From contig NZ_FMAG01000001.1 in the NCBI RefSeq assembly GCF_900094585.1, positions 558,001 through 622,000 of the forward strand: a DNA stretch of 64,000 nucleotides, given 5' to 3'. The position numbers and the translations under genes are program-made. Below, piece by piece: positions 44,648-53,051 of the stretch; position 1 is the stretch's first letter, and every line of letters begins with the position of its first letter. This DNA comes from Martinezella multihospitum (lineage in GTDB: Bacteria > Pseudomonadota > Alphaproteobacteria > Rhizobiales > Rhizobiaceae). Under the pieces are notes generated by a model. It saw only the letters and a list, made by a program, of their open reading frames with translations, made no database searches and had not been told where the DNA came from.

Positions 44648-45478
44648 ATGAGCTATTTCAAGGTTACCGATTGGGAGGCCGCCTATACCAACGGCGCCTA
44701 TATCGTCGACGGTGACCAATGGCCGGCGGCCTGGGTCGAGCCGGCAAAAGCTTTCCGCGACAATCTGACGGCAGCAGGACGCACAAAACTCGATCTGGCC
44801 TATGCTCCGGCTGCGCGCAATCGCTTCGATCTCTTTCTCCCCGAAAGCCGACCGAAGGGATTGGTGGTTTTCGTCCATGGCGGCTACTGGCTGCAGCTGG
44901 ACAAAAGCTACTGGTCGCATCTGGCGGCGGGTTCGATTGCAACCGGCTATGCCGTCGCGATCCCTTCGTACACGCTCTGCCCGGAAAATCGCATCGGCGG
45001 GATCGGCAAGGAAATCGCGGCAGCGATTACCGCAGCGGCCGAAATGGTCGACGGCCCGATCGTATTGACCGGCCATTCGGCCGGCGGTCAGCTCGTTGCC
45101 CGCATGATGACGACGACATCGCCGCTCAACGAGGCGTTTCTAAAGCGCATCCGGCATGTTCTTGCCATTTCCGGCCTCCACGACCTGCGCCCGATCATGA
45201 AGCGCAGCATGAACGCGCAGCTTCGCATCGATGACGCCGAAGCAAGGACCGAAAGCCCGGCTCTTCTCGAGCCGGTCGACAGCATTCGCCTCACCTGTTG
45301 GGTTGGTGGTGCCGAGCGCGCCGAATTCATCCGCCAGAATGCGCTGTTGGCCAATATCTGGACCGGGCTCGGGGCAGCAACTGAGGTAGTGGTCGAGCCA
45401 GACAAGCATCACTATACAGTGCTGGACGGCCTTACGGACGCTGAGCATACGCTGACGCGGACCCTGCTTGCAGAATAG
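44648..45478 (+). CDS. Alpha/beta hydrolase, probable kynurenine formamidase
   Basis: A 276-residue alpha/beta hydrolase. VVFVHGGYWLQLDKSYWSHL carries the HGGYW motif of the arylformamidase (AFMID/BNA7-type) branch. GHSAGGQLVARMM holds the nucleophile Ser. A C-terminal HHYTVLDGL provides the catalytic His. In this context it most likely hydrolyses N-formylkynurenine to kynurenine, the substrate of the preceding kynU. The ribosome binding site (GGAGGCGGAG) precedes the ATG. Confidence 0.8.
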   Translation: MSYFKVTDWEAAYTNGAYIVDGDQWPAAWVEPAKAFRDNLTAAGRTKLDLAYAPAARNRFDLFLPESRPKGLVVFVHGGYWLQLDKSYWSHLAAGSIATGYAVAIPSYTLCPENRIGGIGKEIAAAITAAAEMVDGPIVLTGHSAGGQLVARMMTTTSPLNEAFLKRIRHVLAISGLHDLRPIMKRSMNAQLRIDDAEARTESPALLEPVDSIRLTCWVGGAERAEFIRQNALLANIWTGLGAATEVVVEPDKHHYTVLDGLTDAEHTLTRTLLAE

Positions 45479-45504
45479 CGTCTTCGCAGCAGGATCGAAA
45501 GTAG

Positions 45505-45533
45505 TGCCCTCGGCGCCACAAACACCGAGGGCA
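45505..45533. terminator. Terminator-like hairpin between convergent genes
   Basis: TGCCCTCGG (45505-45513) pairs with CCGAGGGCA (45525-45533), a perfect 9-bp stem followed by TTATATC. It lies between the convergent hydrolase and VOC genes and could end both transcripts; the T-tract is weak. Confidence 0.6.
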
Positions 45534-45541
45534 TTATATCG

Positions 45542-45967
45542 TCAGCCGTTGACCGGCGCATTCATCGCCCAGGCGACGCCGAAGGGATCGCGCAGCTGCC
45601 CCCAGCGATCGCCCCAAAACATCACCTGCGGCTCGACGACCACTTCGGCTCCCGCATCGACGGCACGCTTCCACCAGAAATCGAGGTCATCCACGACAAG
45701 CTGCATCGTGAAGGACTGCGGCTTCTCCAGCGCATGGCCGTATTCCGGAAAGGCGTCGCCCAGCATGACCGAGCTACCGTTGATGTAGAGATGGACATGC
45801 ATGGTCCGGCCTTTCTCGTCGACCGGATACATGAAAGCCTGTTCGGCACCGAAGGCGCGCTTGTAGAATTCGGCTGCCTTCACAGCCCCATCGACGGTCA
45901 GATAGGCCACGACGCCGCCGCGAACCGGCACGCGCGGCTGTTGGGATTGTTCTGTTGCATCGGTCAT
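45542..45967 (-). CDS. VOC-family (PhnB-like) protein
   Basis: A 141-residue glyoxalase-fold protein of the PhnB/YcgS-like group: VAYLTVDGAVKAAEFYKRAF, HVHLYINGSSVMLGDAFPEY, VVEPQVMFWGDRWGQLRDPF and GVAWAMNAP. Metal use and substrate unknown. Monocistronic, convergent with the kynurenine operon. Confidence 0.85.
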   Translation of the reverse strand: MTDATEQSQQPRVPVRGGVVAYLTVDGAVKAAEFYKRAFGAEQAFMYPVDEKGRTMHVHLYINGSSVMLGDAFPEYGHALEKPQSFTMQLVVDDLDFWWKRAVDAGAEVVVEPQVMFWGDRWGQLRDPFGVAWAMNAPVNG

Positions 45968-46104
45968 GTTCGTCTCCTTGGAACGGTTCTTGGTGTCACG
46001 CCCTCATCGGGGCTGACCCAAGGACGTTGGTCAACCAGCCTTCCCGACAACAGGGTACTAATTTTTTGCTATTATTCGCGATAGCCGCCCAGGCGTCTCG
46101 GCAG

Positions 46105-48195
46105 TCATCCATGCGCTGGTTTTCGGGCACGTAAGGTCCGGGCGGGACAGGCCTCACGGAGAATTCGCGCCAGGGCATCCTCACGTGACATTGGCCGCCC
46201 AAGCAGGAAACCCTGCACTTCGTCATAACCTTCGGCCCGCAATTTCGCCAATTGCGCCTCCGTCTCGATGCCTTCGGCCAATGTCACGGCGTTGAAGCCG
46301 GAGGCGATACCGACCACGGCCCGCACGATGGCGAGATTGCCGGGATCGGCATCCATGCCGGCGACGAAACTGCGGTCGAGCTTGATCTTGTCGAAAGAGA
46401 AGGAGCGCAGATAGCTGAGCGAGGAATAGCCCGTGCCGAAATCGTCGATCGCGATGCGAATGCCGAGCTCTTTGAGGGCACGCAGCAGCGACAGGCTTTG
46501 CTCGACCTCGGAAAGCAGGATGGATTCCGTGACCTCGATCTCCAGGCGTCCAGGGCAAAGACCTGTCTCGCTCAGCGCCGAGACGACGGTGGCCAGCAGG
46601 CTCGCATGACGGAACTGATAGACGGACAGGTTGATGGCCACCTTCAGATCTTCCGGCCACTCCATGGCAGCCCGGCAGGCTTCCCGCAGCACCCAGTCGC
46701 CGATCGGCACGATCATCCCCGTTTCTTCGGCGACGGGGATGAATTCCGCCGGTGCAATGAGCCCACGCTTGGGATGGCGCCAGCGGATCAGAGCTTCGAA
46801 GCCGGAGAGAACATCCTCATCCAGCCGGATGATCGGCTGGTAATGGAGTTCGAATTCATCATTCTGCAACGCCTCACGAAGCTCCAGCGTGAGCTGGTGG
46901 CGTCGTTCAGCTTCGAGCCGCATCTCGGTCTGATAGAAGCGATAGGTTGAGCGGCCGCTTGCCTTGGCTGCATAGAGCGCCAGATCCGCGTCCCGCATCA
47001 GAACATCGGCGTCGCTACCGTGTTCAGGCGCCATGGCAATACCGATGCTGCAGGTCACATGTTCCCGCACGCCGTCGAGATCGAAGGGTGCCGAGAGCGA
47101 TTGCAACAACAGGTCGGCGAAGCGCCGGGCTCGCCCGGCATCCGTCATCCGCAAAACCAGCGCGAACTCGTCGCCGCCCAGGCGCGCGACCAGATCATTC
47201 CTCTCGGCAAGCTGCTGGAGGCGTTCGGCAACCTGGCGCAGGAGCATGTCGCCCGCGGCATGGCCCTTGCTGTCATTGATATGCTTGAAATGATCGACAT
47301 CGATGTAGAGCAGCGCGATTGGCTTTTCCGGCGTGGCAGCAGCCACCTGTCGCACGATGCTCTCGGAAAAGAAGGCCCTGTTCGGAAGGCCGGTCAGGGA
47401 ATCATGCATGGCAAGATGCGCAAGCCGCGCCTCGACGCTGCGCTCCTCGGTCACATCCTGGGAGATGCCAAGAACATAGCGTGGCGCTTGCCCTGACGGT
47501 GCAGGAAGCGCCCGCTTCGCGGTCTTCAGGATACGCAACGCGCCATCTACGGTGTGAATGGTTTCCTCGAAGTAGACGGTTGCGGCGGTTTCGAAGGCAA
47601 GCTTGTCCTGTTCCCGGAAAAGCGCCGTCTGCTCATCGGAGAATATCGCCCGATCCGACTTGCCGATCATATCCTGTGCTGCCTGCCCGACGATGCCCCC
47701 ACATGCCTCGTTGAACAGGATATAGCGGCCATCCCGCTCCATGTCCTTGACGAAGACGCCGACCGGGAGATTGTCGACGATGCTGTCGAGCAGCGACTGG
47801 GTGGCGTCGACCTGCCGCCGTGCCGCATTGACCTCGGTGCGGTCCTGCACGATCGCCAGAATCGCCATCTTGCCGTCGAAGCGGATCTCCCGCCCATAGG
47901 TCAGGACTTCGAATGTCTCGCCATCCGCCTTCAGATGCGTCCAACGCTGCGCCGTCTCGATGTCGGTACGGTAGTGCACGGCATCCAGCATACGCTCGCG
48001 TTCCACGGATGGCCTGATGTCGAGCACGGTCATGACCGCGAAGTCCGCATCGCCATAGCCATAGAGGTCGCGGGCCGCATCGTTGACGATCAGAAACTTC
48101 AACGTCTGCGGATCATAGACCCACATCGGCGACGGATGCGTCTTGAAAAGCGACCGAAAATCGTCGTTCGGGGCGTCGGGCCAAACGGAATTCAT
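46105..48195 (-). CDS. PAS-GGDEF-EAL cyclic-di-GMP enzyme
   Basis: A 696-residue sensor enzyme. Two PAS domains come first (residues about 10-130 and 140-255; PSPMWVYDPQTLKFLIVNDA). A GGDEF diguanylate cyclase domain follows (RLGGDEFALVLR, active-site motif intact), then an EAL phosphodiesterase domain (FEALIRWRHPKRGLIAPAEF, LEIEVTES, AIDDFGTGYSSLSYLRSFSF). Both catalytic motifs are kept; a clear RxxD inhibitory site is not seen. No membrane segments, so it is cytoplasmic. It controls motility or biofilm-type behaviour by precedent; its signal is unknown. Confidence 0.93.
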   Translation of the reverse strand: MNSVWPDAPNDDFRSLFKTHPSPMWVYDPQTLKFLIVNDAARDLYGYGDADFAVMTVLDIRPSVERERMLDAVHYRTDIETAQRWTHLKADGETFEVLTYGREIRFDGKMAILAIVQDRTEVNAARRQVDATQSLLDSIVDNLPVGVFVKDMERDGRYILFNEACGGIVGQAAQDMIGKSDRAIFSDEQTALFREQDKLAFETAATVYFEETIHTVDGALRILKTAKRALPAPSGQAPRYVLGISQDVTEERSVEARLAHLAMHDSLTGLPNRAFFSESIVRQVAAATPEKPIALLYIDVDHFKHINDSKGHAAGDMLLRQVAERLQQLAERNDLVARLGGDEFALVLRMTDAGRARRFADLLLQSLSAPFDLDGVREHVTCSIGIAMAPEHGSDADVLMRDADLALYAAKASGRSTYRFYQTEMRLEAERRHQLTLELREALQNDEFELHYQPIIRLDEDVLSGFEALIRWRHPKRGLIAPAEFIPVAEETGMIVPIGDWVLREACRAAMEWPEDLKVAINLSVYQFRHASLLATVVSALSETGLCPGRLEIEVTESILLSEVEQSLSLLRALKELGIRIAIDDFGTGYSSLSYLRSFSFDKIKLDRSFVAGMDADPGNLAIVRAVVGIASGFNAVTLAEGIETEAQLAKLRAEGYDEVQGFLLGRPMSREDALARILREACPARTLRARKPAHG

Positions 48196-48381
48196 AGGAA
48201 GGTCGACCTTGCCAATTCGAGTTTGAAGATTAGCGAATTGGATATTGATAGACGAAAAAACTAAATAAAATCAAAATTGTAACAAGATTAAACTTTAGGC
48301 AAAAGCCTATCGAATATGCAACGGCAGGCTTTATTCTCTTCGCCCCGTTTCACCGACATGGGACGGCAAATGCCGCGAGGT

Positions 48382-49560
48382 TCAAAGCCCCGCTTTGGAG
48401 AGCGCATGGATGACGCCGTGAAGCTCGCCAAGGCCTTTCAGGCGGCCGATAAGGGAATAGCCGGGATTGGTCGGCTTATCGATATCGTCGCCGATAAGAT
48501 GTCCGTGGTCCGGCCGCATCGGGATCATATGATCTTCCCGTCCTTCCTTGCGACGCTGTGCCTCCTCGGCGAGCAATGTGCCCAGAATGGCATACATATC
48601 GCTGCGTCCCTCCAAATGAGAGGCCTCCACGAACGATCCATCGGCTTCGATCGCAACGTCGCGCAGATGCGCGAAATTGATGCGCGAGGCGAATTCGCTT
48701 GCGATAGCAAGTACATCATTGTCGGCGCGAGAGCCGAGAGATCCGACACAGAGCGTCAAACCATTGGCCGGATTATCGACATTGCCGAGGATGCGGCGCA
48801 GATCCGACGCCGTCGAGACGATGCGCGGCAGGCCAAAGAGCGAGATGGGCGGATCGTCAGGATGGATCGCAAGGCTGGCGCCGAGTTCTGCGGCAACCGG
48901 CACGATCTCGCGCAGGAAGGCTTCGAGATTGGCCTGGAGATCCTCAGCCGTCATGCCCTCGAAGAGGGCGATGGCCGAACGGATGGCATCGCGGCCATAG
49001 CTGTCCTCGCCGCCGGGAAGACCGGCGATGATGTTGTTCTCCAACCGTTGCACAGCCTCCGGCGAGAGCCCCTTCAGCCGCTCCTCGGCACGCAGCAGCA
49101 GGTCCGGCGCATAATTTTCTTCCGCACCCTTCCTGCGCAGGACGAAAGCGTCATAGGCAACGAACTCCACCATGTCGAACCGCAATGCGAGCGCGGTGGT
49201 TGGCATTTCGAAGCGCAGATCCGTACGCGTCCAGTCGACAACCGGCATGAAATTGTAGCAGACGGTTTTGATACCGGAGCGGGCGAGATTAGCGAGACTG
49301 TCCTTCCAGACGCCAATCGCTGCCTTTGCCCCTGCCCCGCCGAGCTTGATCGCGCTTGGCACCGGGATCGATTCACAGACGCTCCAGCGTAGCCCCGCCG
49401 CTTCCACCAGCGCCTTTCGCGCCTCGATTTCGGCCGGCATCCAGACACGCGAATGCGAGACCTCGTGCAGTGCCGTGACGATGCCCGTCGCGCCGGCCTG
49501 GCGCGCATGCGAGAGCGGAACGAGATCCTTCGGACCGAACCAACGCCAGCAGCTTTCCAT
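48382..49560 (-). CDS. uxuA: Mannonate dehydratase
   Basis: A 392-residue mannonate dehydratase: D-mannonate to 2-keto-3-deoxygluconate in hexuronate catabolism. WRWFGPKDLVPLSHARQAGA at the start, TVCYNFMPVVDWTRTDL, IHPDDPPISLFGLPRIV, and HMIPMRPDHGHLIGDDI are diagnostic. The ATG at 49560 starts at the family N-terminus; an in-frame upstream extension is not used. Divergent from a GntR gene, which is its likely regulator. Confidence 0.95.
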   Translation of the reverse strand: MESCWRWFGPKDLVPLSHARQAGATGIVTALHEVSHSRVWMPAEIEARKALVEAAGLRWSVCESIPVPSAIKLGGAGAKAAIGVWKDSLANLARSGIKTVCYNFMPVVDWTRTDLRFEMPTTALALRFDMVEFVAYDAFVLRRKGAEENYAPDLLLRAEERLKGLSPEAVQRLENNIIAGLPGGEDSYGRDAIRSAIALFEGMTAEDLQANLEAFLREIVPVAAELGASLAIHPDDPPISLFGLPRIVSTASDLRRILGNVDNPANGLTLCVGSLGSRADNDVLAIASEFASRINFAHLRDVAIEADGSFVEASHLEGRSDMYAILGTLLAEEAQRRKEGREDHMIPMRPDHGHLIGDDIDKPTNPGYSLIGRLKGLGELHGVIHALSKAGL

Positions 49561-49638
49561 ACGGCATCCCCTCCATTTGTCGGTCAAAATACTGCTGAAA
49601 AGCGAAATGTCCATTGTATCGCGTCGCTTGACACCCAT

Positions 49639-49653
49639 TATTGACCAACAATA
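49639..49653. promoter_or_regulatory. Operator-like inverted repeat between uxuA and gntR
   Basis: TATTG-ACCAA-CAATA, a perfect five-base inverted repeat in the 118-base divergent gap. It fits an FCD-type GntR site, which commonly carries a TTGGT core. Confidence 0.45.
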
Positions 49654-49678
49654 TGCTTTCGACAACGGAGGAGAGACG

Positions 49679-50377
49679 GTGGTAGATACCGCTGATGTCA
49701 AGGATAGAGGTTCGGCGGTCGATCAGGTGGTCGATGCGCTGCGGCGGCTGATGCGCGAGCGCAATCTCGGTCTCGGAGACGCGCTACCCTCGGAAGCCGA
49801 GCTCGCTTCCATGTTCAATGCCAGCCGCAATACGGTGCGCGAAGCGATCCGCATCCTGAAGGCCTATGGCATCGTCGAAAGCCGCCAGAAGGTCGGCGCC
49901 GTTATAACGGATCGCCGCCAGCAGGCGCTGATGGATCTCTTCTCCTTCGCTATCGACATCTCGGCGGAAAGCTTTCTCGATATCCAGGGGTTTCGTCGCC
50001 TCATCGAGGTCAATCTCAGTGATCTTCTGTTCGAAACTGCCGATGAAACCGCCATCGACAGGCTGCGCTCCATCAACGACGCGATGAAGGCCGCATCGAC
50101 ATTAGCGGAGGCTGCGGCACTTGATTTCAGGTTTCATGCCGCGCTCATCGGCTTTGCCGGCAATCAGACCCTGTCACAAGTCTATGGCATTCTGCAGCCA
50201 TTGTTGCAGCGGCTGATGGAAGCGGGCAAGCGTTCACGCGAGGCTGTCGACAGCGCCTATAATGACCATCGCGCCATCATCGAAGCGTTGGAACAACGGG
50301 ATCGAATCGCTTACGCCTATCACATGAACCGCCACCTGCAGGCGGGCCTGCAGTTCATCGCGCCAAAGGCTGTTTGA
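49679..50377 (+). CDS. GntR-family (FCD) regulator of the mannonate/mannoside genes
   Basis: A 232-residue GntR regulator. A GTG start at 49679 is preferred because it directly follows GGAGGAGAG; upstream in-frame codons overlap uxuA. The HTH is ALPSEAELASMFNASRNTVR, EAIRILKAYGIVES; an FCD domain follows (DIQGFRRLIEVNLSDLLFET; DFRFHAALIGFAGN). It lies between uxuA and the beta-mannosidase gene and probably controls both directions. Confidence 0.86.
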   Translation: MVDTADVKDRGSAVDQVVDALRRLMRERNLGLGDALPSEAELASMFNASRNTVREAIRILKAYGIVESRQKVGAVITDRRQQALMDLFSFAIDISAESFLDIQGFRRLIEVNLSDLLFETADETAIDRLRSINDAMKAASTLAEAAALDFRFHAALIGFAGNQTLSQVYGILQPLLQRLMEAGKRSREAVDSAYNDHRAIIEALEQRDRIAYAYHMNRHLQAGLQFIAPKAV

Positions 50378-50405
50378 GACATCCATTTCATCACGGACAC
50401 ATGAC

Positions 50406-52874
50406 ATGAAAAGACAGACGCTCGACACCGGCTGGACCATCTCGCGCCTTCGCGCGCCATCCAGCGCACCGGCCCTGCCCAATTCGATCCCCGCGACCGT
50501 GCCGGGCAACGTTCATCTCGACCTGATGGCGGCGCAGCTGATCACCGATCCCTATCTCGACGTCAACGAAATCTCGCAGGACTGGATCGGCCGCTCAGCG
50601 TGGCGCTATCGTCTGGCCTTCGACTGGGATGGCGAGGACGCCGAGCGCATCGACCTTTCCTGCCTAGGCCTCGACACGGCGGCACGCCTGGAACTGAATG
50701 GCAGCCTGCTTGGCGAAACCCGCAACATGCATCGCAGCTACCGCTTTGGCATCGGCGATCATCTGAAAAGCGGCCGCAACGAGCTGATCGTCGATTTCCA
50801 GTCCGCCTACGAACATGGCGAGGAAGTCCGCAAGCAGCTCGGCAGCGCCGCCGATATTCCCCAGAACTATCCCGGCCCAAGCAATCTCATCCGCAAAATG
50901 GCCTGCAATTTCGGCTGGGACTGGGGTCCGACGGTTGTCACCTCTGGCATCTGGAAACCTGTCGTCATCGAAAGCTGGTCGAAGGCACGTCTCGGCAGCA
51001 TCCGCCCGGAAATCACTTTGCAAGGCAGCCAGGGCGTCGCACGCTTGCATGTCGAAATCGAATGGGCCGACAAGGGCACGGATAGCGTGGCGCTCGTCCT
51101 CTCCATCGGCGGCAAGCGCGCGGAAGTCCGCGTCGCCCAAGGCGAGACCCATGCGCTGATCGAATGCCGGATCGACAATCCGCAGGTCTGGTGGCCGCAT
51201 GGCATGGGCGGTCAGCCGCTTTACGATCTCGACCTGCAGCTGCTTGGGTCGGACGGTGCGGCACTGGACAACTGGAAGCGGCGCGTCGGCTTCCGTTCGG
51301 TACGGCTGGATACGGCAGCCGACGAGATCGGCTCCGCCTTCACGCTCGTCGTCAACGACGTGCCGGTCTTTGCCCGCGGCGCCAACTGGATCCCCGACGA
51401 TTGCTTCCTGCCGCGCGTGACGCGCGAACGCTATCGCGAGCGGATCGCCCAGGCTCGCGACGCCAACATGAACATGCTGCGCGTCTGGGGTGGCGGCATC
51501 TATGAGACCGATACCTTCTACGAGGAATGCGATGCCGCCGGCATCATGGTTTGGCAGGACTTCCTGTTTGCCTGCGCCACCTATCCCGAAGAAGAGCCGG
51601 TCTACAGCGAGATCGAGGCGGAAGCACGCGAGGCGATCACACGGCTCATGCCCTACGCCTCGCTGGTGATCTGGAACGGCAACAACGAGAATATATGGGG
51701 CTATTTCGACTGGGGCTGGCAGGACGTGCTCGGCAATCGCCCCTGGGGCGCCGGCTACTATCTCGATCTGCTGCCAAAGCTGGTCGCCGAGACCGATCCG
51801 ACACGTCCCTATTGGCCGGGCAGCCCCTATTCCGGCTCGATGGAGATAGCGCCGAATGCCGACGAACACGGCTGCAGGCACATCTGGGATGTCTGGAACG
51901 AGGTGGGCTACGAGACCTACCGCAACTACATCCCGCGCTTCTGCTCGGAATTCGGCTGGCAGGCGCCGCCGACCTTCGCAACGCTTGCCCAATCCGTGCG
52001 CGAGAAGGACCGCGCCCCGGCCTCTCCCGCAGTCCTGCATCACCAGAAAGCAACCGGCGGCAACGACAAGCTTCTGCAGGGATTGGAAGGCTGGTTCCCG
52101 CACCCGCAAAATTTCGACGACTGGCTTTTCGTCACGCAGCTGAACCAGGCACGCGCGATCAGCTACGGCATCGACCATATGCGCTCGCACCGGCCGACCT
52201 GTATGGGCACCATCGTCTGGCAGCTCAACGACTGCTGGCCGGTGACCTCCTGGGCGGCCGTCGATGGCGCCGGCCGGAAGAAGCCGCTCTGGTATGCCTT
52301 GAAGCATAGCTATGCCCCGCATCTCCTCACCATCCAGCCGCGCGGCGATGGCCTGGCGGCGATCGCAGTCAATGACGCGACCCTGTTCTGGCGCGTGCCC
52401 TTCACGGTCGAGCGTTTCGATTTCAACGGCAAGCTGCTTGCCCGCCACCATGTCTGGCGCATCCTCTGCGACCGCTTCGAAAATACGGATATTGCGATCC
52501 CGGCCGAGGTTACGACCCCGGGCGATCCACGCCGCGAATACCTGCGTGCGCGCCTCGGCGATGCGGAAGCCTGGTGGTTCTTCGAGAAGGATATGACGCT
52601 GCAATATCCGCAGCCGCGCTTCGACATCGAGAGCGTCCAGACGACGGACGGGATCAGCGTCACCATCACCGCTCAGTCGTTCCTGCGCGATGTCTGCCTG
52701 TTCGTCGACCGCATCAGCCCGAACGCCGAAGTCGATGACATGCTGGTCAATCTCGCGCCGGGCGAAAGCAGGACGTTCAAGGTAAGAGGTATTTCCAAGG
52801 AAGCCTTCGACGATGCCGATCTTTCGGCTGTTATCCGCACGGCCAACCAGGTTGCGGAGCGCCCGCACCACTGA
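50406..52874 (+). CDS. Beta-mannosidase (GH2)
   Basis: An 822-residue GH2 beta-mannosidase that removes mannose from the non-reducing end of beta-mannosides. ATVPGNVHLDLMAAQLITDP and NFGWDWGPTVVTSGIWKPVV are family hallmarks. The acid/base Glu is in WNGNNENIWGY (about residue 428) and the nucleophile Glu in CSEFGWQAPP (about 514). No signal peptide, so it is cytoplasmic and works on imported oligosaccharides. It follows the GntR gene by 28 bases, so the two are probably co-transcribed. Confidence 0.93.
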   Translation: MKRQTLDTGWTISRLRAPSSAPALPNSIPATVPGNVHLDLMAAQLITDPYLDVNEISQDWIGRSAWRYRLAFDWDGEDAERIDLSCLGLDTAARLELNGSLLGETRNMHRSYRFGIGDHLKSGRNELIVDFQSAYEHGEEVRKQLGSAADIPQNYPGPSNLIRKMACNFGWDWGPTVVTSGIWKPVVIESWSKARLGSIRPEITLQGSQGVARLHVEIEWADKGTDSVALVLSIGGKRAEVRVAQGETHALIECRIDNPQVWWPHGMGGQPLYDLDLQLLGSDGAALDNWKRRVGFRSVRLDTAADEIGSAFTLVVNDVPVFARGANWIPDDCFLPRVTRERYRERIAQARDANMNMLRVWGGGIYETDTFYEECDAAGIMVWQDFLFACATYPEEEPVYSEIEAEAREAITRLMPYASLVIWNGNNENIWGYFDWGWQDVLGNRPWGAGYYLDLLPKLVAETDPTRPYWPGSPYSGSMEIAPNADEHGCRHIWDVWNEVGYETYRNYIPRFCSEFGWQAPPTFATLAQSVREKDRAPASPAVLHHQKATGGNDKLLQGLEGWFPHPQNFDDWLFVTQLNQARAISYGIDHMRSHRPTCMGTIVWQLNDCWPVTSWAAVDGAGRKKPLWYALKHSYAPHLLTIQPRGDGLAAIAVNDATLFWRVPFTVERFDFNGKLLARHHVWRILCDRFENTDIAIPAEVTTPGDPRREYLRARLGDAEAWWFFEKDMTLQYPQPRFDIESVQTTDGISVTITAQSFLRDVCLFVDRISPNAEVDDMLVNLAPGESRTFKVRGISKEAFDDADLSAVIRTANQVAERPHH

Positions 52875-53051
52875 CACAAGGCGCTCTCCCACGGAAAAGA
52901 TCCGGCGCAATGCGCCGGACCGGAGGCCTATATTTTCCGTAAGCCGTCACAAAAGATTGCGCTGGTGAATGGCGAATTGCCTCCTATGATCGGGCGGCGC
53001 CTTGTGATCTAGTGCCCCTCATCCGATCCATGAATCAGCGAGATCACGCTT

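Noticed and set aside
50664..52910. 748-codon minus-strand open frame opposite the beta-mannosidase
   Set aside because: Shadow frame; low-complexity Arg/Asp/Ala-rich translation, no motifs, and the plus strand is a clear GH2 enzyme.
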